Below are positions 19,699 to 28,700 of a DNA stretch of 64,000 bases, in pieces. Location: the NCBI GenBank assembly GCA_963210315.1, contig OY723258.1, positions 744,001 through 808,000 on the forward strand, written 5' to 3'. The first letter of the stretch is position 1. Each line of letters starts with the position of its first letter. The notes below the pieces were generated by a model, which searched no databases, was not told the origin of the DNA, and saw only the letters and a list, made by a program, of their open reading frames with translations. This stretch comes from Rhynchopus euleeides. Its lineage: Eukaryota > Euglenozoa > Diplonemea > Diplonemida > Diplonemidae. The position numbers were made by a program, and so were the translations under genes.

Positions 19699-20349
19699 TT
19701 GAACGATTTGAACGATTTTTGGCCGTGCTCGTCGCGTCCCCCGGTGAGGGGGGACGCTGTTTCGTGTTCTCCTTGCCGCACGGAGGCATTGCCTTACGTC
19801 GCCTCTTCCTCTTTTCCTTTATGGGCGGGTTAGTCTGGCTCAGAGGGCGGGACCGTGCTGATATGCACAGTGACGACTCTCCCTTTTTTTGTTGTGCCCG
19901 CCTCCTGCCGAGTCGTGGCTGCTGCCTCTCAGACTGGGGGCGGGCGGTCGCCGACGCTGACGCGCCTGGCGGCCCGTGGAAAGTGACGTGGGTCTGGGGG
20001 TGGGGGGGGGGGGGGGTGCTGGGGTGTCAGGCCGAAGCCCTTGACCGCTGTTGATTTTTGCAGGTTTCACGAGATCAGGTAGTCCTTCTCGCTGTGCTCC
20101 GTCACCCCTGCCTCAGCCAGGTAGCGTAGGGCCCCCTTGCAGTTGTGCAGCAGCAGGTTGTGCACGTTTGTGGCTGTGAGGTGGTGTCGGGCTGACGCTG
20201 TCGCGGGACAGCCGAAGAATAGGTGCTTCAGCGAGACCCCAGGCGGGGGGCTGTCCGGCGCAAGCTTCAGGCAGGGTTTGCACGGTGGTTGTGCGCTGCC
20301 CGGGACGTCGTGGTCGTACACCAGGCGGTGGTGGTCGGCCCGGAGGCGG
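19699..20349 (-). mobile_element. 5'-truncated retrotransposon, copy B
   Basis: Nearly identical to copy A over its whole length apart from the length of a G-run, and cut at 20349. It retains the 3' UTR and only the last ~90 codons (20067 to about 20349) with the CxxC...C knuckle. The low divergence implies recent activity of the family. Confidence 0.85.
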
Positions 20350-21088
20350 TCTTTTGGGGGCTTATTTTGCTGGATCAGGGAATCATACCGAGGGAATCTC
20401 GGAAGAAAGGAACCAACACGTTGGCGCTGTTCGAACGTAGAACACCTTTTCCAGCCTGTTCGATGTGAAGTGTTTTGCAAGGATTCCCACACACAGTGCT
20501 GCTTGTTCACAAGCTGTCGCATTTCTGCGTTGATTCATGACACAGAGCGACATCCTCAGTGTGACGTGTTTTGCTGTTGCTGGATTAGGTTCCGAAGAAG
20601 GCTCGGAAAGCGGCATGCCATGGCCGGAAAACCTCCTTTGAAAGGTGACTGGACTGGGTGTGGGGCGTTGGGAGTGTATATAGGGCAACAGAGCCACAAT
20701 GACACCTGCAGTGCCCGGGGGACGGGGGGAGGACGGACAAAAGGGAGTGAATACTTGAGATTTGAGGAGGACGGGAGGGGAGCGGGGTCGGGAACACAGT
20801 AAAACTCAGAAAAGGAAGAAAACCACAGGATACACACACCGCCACACAAGGAAAAATGGCATGCCGGTGGCTGTACCCAGTCCCTAACAGGACCGGAGCC
20901 TTGCACACCGATTTTTTGGCAAGCCGCATTGATATCCCACAATATTTCCATCCACCGGCTCTATCTCTCTCTGTGCCGCCAGGACAACAGAAAAACCGGA
21001 AACCACTCCCTGCCAGCCTGCTTTGTGTGATATAACTTTTGTCTCAATATTTTTTCCTGCCGCGGGACGGGCAGCAAAGCGAGACAGC
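20350..21088. other. Spacer / 3' UTR of tetraspan gene
   Basis: No gene recognised. The part nearest 21088 is probably the 3' UTR of the minus-strand gene. Confidence 0.45.
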
Positions 21089-21772
21089 TTACTTGCTCTC
21101 CATCTGGCGCTCATAGTTGGTGTGCGACGTGCTGTCGGCCGGCTTACGCCTGGCCACAAGACCAATGCAGACGGAGATGAAGGCGAACAGGGTAGCAATG
21201 CTAACCAGGTAGATAGCGTACGACAGGTCGAAGTGGGCCTCCAGGGCACCGGGGTTGGTGTCGAGAATGTTCTCCTTGTGCATCTCATCCCAGTCCCCCT
21301 GGCAGATGGAGGTCTTGAAGCCCATGACGATCAGCACAATGAAGATCAAGAGGCCGAGGATCCCAAGGATGTCACCGCAGCACCCTGCGGCAGTGCGCGT
21401 GCACTTGTCATCCTGGCTGCAGAGGTACGTCAGCGTCACGATGATGGAGATGGCCATTCCGAAGATGGCGATCAGGCACGCGGCCTGCATCCCACGCCAC
21501 AGCGACTTCAGGTTGTCGCACCACAGGGCGTCCAGCACATCCATGTTGGAGGAGTACCTGAACCGATGAGATGTTGCCTTGAACAGCCCCCATCCATTCT
21601 TGCCGTCTTCGAAGAGGTTGTCCAGGGCATCCTTGGCGTCATCCACCGCCTTCTGCGACAGGTTGGGGGTCGTGTACAGCGAGTTGGGCGCAGCAGCCAC
21701 CACAATCAGCATCACAATCGCCAGGGCAAGGAGGATGACCTTGCAGATGATACCGCCATACGCCGCAGGCAT
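21089..21772 (-). CDS. Four-TM membrane protein, amastin/claudin-like
   Basis: 227 residues from the ATG at 21770-21772 (MPAAYGGIICKV). The upstream in-frame extension is low complexity and rejected. Four hydrophobic helices are seen at about residues 8-28, 95-117, 133-152 and 188-210. A large first loop contains conserved-looking W/C positions (LDALWCDNLKSLW), there is a Cys-rich cytoplasmic turn (CTRTAAGCCGD), and a short polar tail ends YERQMESK. This topology fits amastin (trypanosomatid surface proteins) or claudin-type tetraspans, which have a W-LW-C signature in the same loop, but the exact signature is not complete. It is probably a surface or vacuolar membrane protein. There are no introns. 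Confidence 0.6.
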   Translation of the reverse strand: MPAAYGGIICKVILLALAIVMLIVVAAAPNSLYTTPNLSQKAVDDAKDALDNLFEDGKNGWGLFKATSHRFRYSSNMDVLDALWCDNLKSLWRGMQAACLIAIFGMAISIIVTLTYLCSQDDKCTRTAAGCCGDILGILGLLIFIVLIVMGFKTSICQGDWDEMHKENILDTNPGALEAHFDLSYAIYLVSIATLFAFISVCIGLVARRKPADSTSHTNYERQMESK

Positions 21773-22723
21773 CTTGAAGCCTTGGTGTTTCGAGGCGCGG
21801 GTGTGCTGGGAGAGGGGAAGAGGGGGAGGGCGCAGGTGCTGCAGGGTGGTGATGTGGTGGCGTTGGTCTGTCTGTCGTGGCAAGCACGCCACAACATGGC
21901 ATTCGCCAGTGCAGGCGAGTCTAAGACATGTCGGGTGGGGGCGACGGAGGGGTGTGCGTTCTTCTTCTTGGGTGGAGAGGGATAGCAGGGGGTGTGTCGA
22001 TTTCATTCGGCATTCTTTTCCAGGGGCGCGCTCCGCCCTCTGAGCGCGAATGAGTTTGCTTCTTCATTTTTTTTCCTCCGCCGCCGGGTTAAAACACGCA
22101 ATAAACAATGAAGATCAAAACACACTCAGGGGGAGGGGAGGAAGCGACCACCCCCACACGCCACACCCAGCTGAGAACTACTTTTACACCACGCACCGCC
22201 GGCAGGCGGGGCGGTTATCAACGGATGCAGCGCTGAACATAACATAAAAAACGAAGGCCGCGCCCTGGCACACAGCAGGAACTCCCACACCACCACCACC
22301 ACCCTCTCTGCATGCCTCTGGCCAATCCGGGCAACTCACTCCGACGACGTGTAAAGAACAAACAAACCGGGCTGCTGCCCGCAAATGCCAGCGTCAATGC
22401 AGCAGGCCCGTCACTCACATTGCCGAAAAGCGATGTGAGTGACGGGCTTTTTCTGTCACCACCTTCTCCCGCCCCGAAGGCCGTGGAGGTGGCGGAACCA
22501 AGGGGGTCGCGGTCTACGCCTTCTCAGCCTTCTCACGGCAGGCCCCAGGCAACCATGCAGCACCGCTCCCAGGACACCTGCAGGGTGGGTGGATGTGTGT
22601 GTGGTGCATTTCGCTTCTGAAGTGAAGGCAGAAAAGTGATTCAAAAAAAAAAGCATCTAAAACTTGCCAGTGCTGTGCTCTCCTCTTCGAGAGGGATGGC
22701 CAACCACACCGCGGCATCGGTTG
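21773..22723. other. Spacer between tetraspan gene and CFAP46 gene
   Basis: No gene recognised. It holds the 5' flank of the tetraspan gene, whose minus strand is C/T-rich, and the terminator-like hairpin at 22406-22452. It ends in the probable CFAP46 3' UTR. Confidence 0.45.
22406..22452 (+). other. 15-bp perfect hairpin followed by T5
   Basis: Arms 22406-22420 (GCCCGTCACTCACAT) and 22433-22447 are perfectly complementary around a 12-base loop, and TTTTT follows directly on the plus strand. It looks like a factor-independent or RNA polymerase III style terminator, or a small structured RNA. No gene body for such an RNA was recognised upstream. Confidence 0.6.
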
Positions 22724-25700
22724 TCAGGACTGAACAGGAGGTTTTATGTCCCTTGCAAGGCATACCATGAGCGGCCCCAACCCAGCCTCTGCCGGCGGCG
22801 GGTTGGCGGAAGCCTTGCGGGCGGCATGCAGCGCCTCCGCCACCCCTGCACCCTTCTCATAGGCACCGAGAACGGTGCGCATGTCTGCCGAGGCTGCCTC
22901 CAGCGACACAGCCCCGAGGTTCGCCAGCAGGCCGGGAGCCCCGCGCCCCAACAGCAGGAGGGCGATGGGCACACAGCTCTCCAGGGCCTGCAGGGCCTCC
23001 GGCTTCTTCGAGTCGGCACGGGTCGTGCGGCGGAGGGACTTGGGGTGCAGGCACCTGTCTGCCAGCAGGAGGCACTTCAGCCCGGAGAGGTCGAGGCTGC
23101 TGACGTCATCCGCGTTCACAACAGAGCAGAGCCGCCCCGCCGACAGGCAGACGGCGAGGTTGGTCGCGGAGCGGAGCTGCCCTAACACCTGAGGGGCGCT
23201 GAGGGGCACTAACACCTCCGAGACAGTGGTGCCCGTGGCCCCATCCCAGGCTGGCTTGGGCTTGTCGCCCAGCAGTGCTGTGAGGAGGGCGCCGTCTGTT
23301 TCATCGAAAGGGTCTACGACGTAGCGGAGGTTGTCGACCTTCGCCTTAGGGACACCTTCGGTGGTTTCTAAGCGGGCTTCGTAGTGGAAAGGCGATACAT
23401 CGCGTTGGATCTGTTTCGCGTCGGCGAATATGCCCAGGCATTCCAGGGGGAACTGCTGCAGCTCGTGTGACGCGCAGAGAACCACGCTGTCCGCAAGCGT
23501 TCCGGCATGCTTTGCCACCACCGGATGCAGCAGGTCCTGCATCAGCTGCAGCACCCCCGCGTGCTGCGCTGCGATGGCGTCGCGCGACCCCTCCTGCGCC
23601 ACGTCACCCCCCAGCAGCCCCGCCTTGTCAGCCTCAAGCTGCTTCGACGCGGCGCGCAGCGCCTCCAACTCATCGAGGGGCAGCGGGCTCCGCCCGACCA
23701 GCGGAGGCCTTCCCGCCTTGAGGTGAACAGAGTAGACATGCTGGCGGCGCTTCCCGATGTGCAGGACGAGGATGGATGTGTTGGGAGGCACGGTGGGCAG
23801 CGCCGGATCCTGCGACTTCCACGGGCGGAGGCAGCGGTAGAGAAGGGATGTGTCAAAGGCTGTCTGTGCCAGGGTGGTGTAGCGAGCGCCGAGGGGTGCG
23901 CCCGGGGCTGAGCTGCGCAGCTCCTCAAGGCGTTGGAAGAGCAGCTTCTCGCGGTTCTGAGGGTGTGCCGCCTGGAGAAACACCTTGAGGCTGAAGCTGG
24001 ATGCCGCGAGGGACTGCGCCAGGGCGACGTATTTCGCTGCGCGCGTGATCTCCCCGGTGGTGACGCAGACACGCGAGAGCTCGTGGGCCGCATCCTCTGC
24101 TTGGGACCACATGTCGCAGGACATGAAGCCCTGCAGGGCATCTGTGAGGTGCTTCTTCGCCAGCAACCCCCTGTCCGACCCGTTGGCCCCCTCGAGGTCC
24201 TCCTTCGGCGGTGGCGGCGCCACGTCCTCCTCAGCCGCCTTCCCCTTCTTGCCCTTCGCCTTGTCTGCCTCGGCAGGGTCAGGCGTGGCTTCCACCTCCG
24301 GCTCCGCCTGTGTCCACAGGTCGTCGACTGCGGTGGGTGATGGCACCAGGTCCTCCCCGCGCCTGCCCTGCTGGCGTGCCTTAGCAGCAATGAGGGTGTT
24401 CTCGACAGCGGCACGCAGGCACTCGCCTGTGGCGAGGCTGGCGTGGGAGTGGCCAGGGGTGCCCGGGTTGGCCCCTGCCAGGGCGGTGTCGCAGATGGCG
24501 TGTGCGTCGATGGGGGTCACGCTGTAGTCGTTCTCCGTCCCGTCGATGTGGAGGGCCACCCGGTCCGCCGCCGCCGCCTCCGTCTCGCTGTCGCTGCTGG
24601 AGGTGTCGGAGCCGTTGTCGGAGGGGTACTCCTGCAGCACCTGGGCCTGCCAGGCCTCGCGCTCCTCGTCTGTCGGGACAGGGTCAGGCAGGGGCTCTGT
24701 GTCGTCTGGCGGAGCCTCGTTGGCGGAGCCTGACTCGCGTGCGCTGGGGGGTGCTTCCCACTCGCCCTCGAGCTCCCGCAGGCGTTGGGCGCGCCTGCGC
24801 TCCCGCTCGCGCAGGCGGGTGCGTGTGTTGCGCTGCTTGCGTGTCATGGTCATGAAGCGCACCCCGATGTCGGAGTCGAGGAAGCCGCGCACCTGCAGTG
24901 AGTCGGGGTCGGTGCCGTCGCAGGTCCCACGTGCCGGTGCCGGGGACAGCACGTGCTGGCGGCGGAGCAGTGCAATGATGGTGTGCCTGCGGAGTGTGTT
25001 GCGCGCCAGCAGCACCTGTGCCTCGCACATCAGCGTGGCGATGGGCTGGACAATGCGCATGTGCCGCAGCTCTGCAGGGTACGGTGCGGTGTTGGCTGCG
25101 AATGCGGTGCAGGTGGAGATGCATGCCCGCAGCAGCTGCAGCTGGTCGTGCAACAGCATCCTCAGGTCGCGCAGGCGCACCGCGTCCTTCACAATAGGGG
25201 TCTCGAGCAGCGTCTTCTCGTGGACCCGACACATCAGCAGCAGCAGCCGTGCTGCAGCAGGGCCTCTGCTGCCGAGGTATTGGCTGGCGCGCTGCAGACC
25301 TGCCTTGGCGAAGGACATCACGGCGCTGGGGAGCGACGTGTTGCCGACCTGTGCGTCGTAGTGCGACACGAGCAGCGACACAAAGCTGTGCAGGAACCTC
25401 CCCTTGTAGGGGTCGAACTGCGCGCCCTGGGAGGGATCGTCCGGACAGGACAGTGCCGCCTCTGCTGTGTGCGTCACAGCAAGCACCGCCTCCTGCGAGG
25501 CGCCTTCTTGCAGGAGTAGGCGTGTGCGCAGCAGCAGCACCGAGATGATGGTGTCGACACCCAGCACCGTTGCCGCCTTGCTGTCTTCAACAGTGTCCGC
25601 GATCAGCTCCCCCGCGACACGCAGGCGGCCCTCTTGCAGGGCGACCTCTGCCAACAGCACGCGGCATATCGCCATCTGCTTGCGGTGGCGCCATGCCTCT

Positions 25701-28700
25701 GCATGCACAAGCGCCTCTTCCAGCAGCACCTTCGCGTGGCCGTACATGCCACTGCGCAGCAGCACACGACTCTCTGCAATCCATGCAGCATACACTGCAG
25801 GCGAGCCTGCCTCGACAAGCTCTACGCCACTTGTGACCTCATGGCTTGCTGCCACCGGCGGGTTCAGCAGCACCTCGCGCAGGTCCTCCAGCAGCTCTCG
25901 CCGCGTGCCCTCCGTCAGCTCGCCCAGCACAGCTTTCCCTTGCGCAGCGCTGGCAGCAGCCTCGAGCGACAGCTGCTGCAGGCACACCACGCGCTCTTGC
26001 AGGTTACGCGACGCCATATGCTTGCGTGCCACGTGGTGCATCGACATGAAGTGCAGCAGCACATCCTCCACCCCGAGCACCGCCAGCTGCTGCAGGGGCA
26101 GGTTGTGCTCCTCAAGGGCATGCGACAGTGTGCACAGCACGGAGTGCACATAGTGCGGGTCCTCCACGGTACCTGCACACAGCAGCCGCGCATCGGGGCG
26201 GCACGTGCTGAGATACTCTGCCACGTCGGCTGGCAGCTCCCAGGCTGCCCACTTTGTCAGATCGTCGGGTGCGATGAACTGTGGGGCTGGCTCACCCCGG
26301 CGCTCCAACTCACGCTGCGTCAGGACCACTGTCTGCCCGAAGTGCATCACCGCCAGCTGCAGGTTCATGAAGAAGGCGTGGTGCCGTGCACCCCCAAGCA
26401 GGGCGATGTGTGTGAAGATGATGCCCAGGTTGAGCAGCTGCTGCACCGTCGGGCCCTCGACCCGCGCATCGGCAGCCACCGTGGTGCCGCCCGACTTCGT
26501 CATATTCCCCGACGCACGCATCGTCGACTTCTCCGAGAAATTCGTCGACTTCAGCATGTGGCTTGCCCCCAGCGAGCCCTGGCTCCGCGTGTCCTTCAGG
26601 CTCCTCCCGTCGTCCCCCCCGCTGCTCTCCCCACGGTCCATCGAATTCTCTATCAAGTCAGCAGCGTAGAGGAGCACCTCCTTGCACTCAGCGCTGGGCC
26701 TCCGGTGGGTGAACATCCATACGGCGAGCCGTGTCAGCGCAGCCGCCTGTGCCTCCGGCTCCTCCGACAGCGTTTCCACAGCCTGCTGCAGGGCGTGCTG
26801 CTGGTCAGCCTCGTTGTCGATGCACCGCGAGAACATCACCCAGGCGCGGGCCTGGGTGGGCGCGTCGTACCCCTTCACGGCCCTCAGCTTGTCGCGGATC
26901 TTCACGGCGCTCTGCCCCATCTTGCAGCGGAACTGCACGTCCGCCTCCCAGAGGGGCTTGTGGTGGGTGCGGGGCAGCAGCTCCATGGCCTGCTTCATCA
27001 CCGACAGCCCTCTGTCGTAGTCAGCCCTGTCGCGGCAGGCCTGGATCAGGATGAGGTGCAGGTCGAGCACCACCGTCACATCCGCCTCCTCAAGCTCCGC
27101 CACGCGCAGCCCCGGGATGCAGCGGTGCACCATATCGATGAGCGACGCCTGCATCACGGCACGTGTCACCACCGCCCCGGCAAAAGGCTGCGCTGCCATA
27201 TGGTAGAGCTTGAGGGCACGCAGCATGTTCCCTGGGCGCTCTTCCGCACGCCCCTTCAGGGCGAAGGCCGCCGCAACGGAGAAGTCATCCAGCGCACGCC
27301 GGCGCAGCTCTGTCTGGGTCGTCTTCTCCTGCGTGCGGGGGTCGATCAGACCCAGCATGGCGCACCCCGAGTGTTGAAGGACATGGCTATACCATGTGAA
27401 GTGAGTCTCGCCCGGCGGCGGTGGTGGGATTTTCTCCACCGCGTCGGGGGAGACGGAGACCCGCTTTGCAGCGGCAGCCCCGCCTTTGTCCTTCGGGGGG
27501 TTCTTCTTCCCATCCCCAGCGGGGGCGCTGTCGAGGGCATGCTTCGACAGCGTGAGGCTCTGCACACCCAGCTCCCCACGGCCCTCCAGGTCCTTCGCAA
27601 CCTGGCAGATCTGCACCGCATGCTTTGGGAACCCCGTGTCGCTCAGGGCTCTCTCCGCGAGCCGCGCAGCCAGCTCCACGTTGGGGTCACTCGCCAGGTC
27701 GGCTAGGGCATCCTTCAGAACCTTATCCTTCTCAGCGCCTGAGATGTGTTTTAGCAGCTCCAATGCGGCAAGCACTTTCTCCTGGGGTGCGCCGTATTCA
27801 GGCTTGATGGGGACATCGGGGAGTTTCCCCGGGGCGCCCAGGAGGCGGCGCGTGGCAGCCAGCAGGAAGTAGAGAAACTTCCCATACATGGGAGCAGGCA
27901 GGGCCTGCAGGATCCGATCGCATGTTTCCTCCGCCTGTTTGAGGAGCGGCGAAGCCGGGTCGGGGTGTGGGAATGACGACACGTCTGCCGCCATCAGCTC
28001 CGCCTCAGGGGTGCCGAGGGGCAGCTTTGAGGCGATGTACTCCTGCAGGCTGCACAGCGCCACGGCACGCCCTGCTAAGGCGAGCAGCCCAGCCTCATAG
28101 GCACTGCACTGCGGCAGCAGGCCCATCTCTGGTAAGGAGAGCACCCCAAGCAACTTGTCCAACACCTCGCGCAGGGGGACCTGCAGAGGGGATGTAGCGG
28201 TGACGTTGACAACCAGCTTCTTCGAGTCGCGGAGTGCCCCTTCATAGGCCTCGGCGGTGTTGACGGGCTCCCCGTTTATAAAGGCGACGCGCATCCCCTC
28301 CCGCAGCCCGGCGAGATCGGCGTGGGTGTCGGGAGTGACGGAGGACACCACCATGCCCGCCCCGACGGCTGCGGCGAGGAGGCCTGTCGCAGCATCCTTC
28401 TGGATCTGCAGCTCGTGGGTGTAGGAGCAGACAAAATCCCTCGCGGCGACAAGCGGCATATGCCAGTTGAGGAAGGCCACCGCCACATTGGCGACAAGCC
28501 AGCTGTCACCCTGGCTCAGGAGAGCAGGAGCCAGGCCCAAGGCGAGGGTGAACTGCGTGTTGATCGCATCGTGGGTGCGCAGCACCTCCGTGCGGAGGGC
28601 AAGGCTCTCGCTGAGTTCGAGGAGATCCCCCGCGGCGCTGCGGAAAACGCGCTGCCCCAGGGAGTGCCCTTTCTGCTGCAGCTCCACACGGTAGGTATCA

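Noticed and set aside
25634-27706. 690-codon plus-strand frame inside the CFAP46 gene
   Set aside because: Antisense shadow of a GC-rich gene. It has low-complexity His/Gln/Leu composition and no domain.
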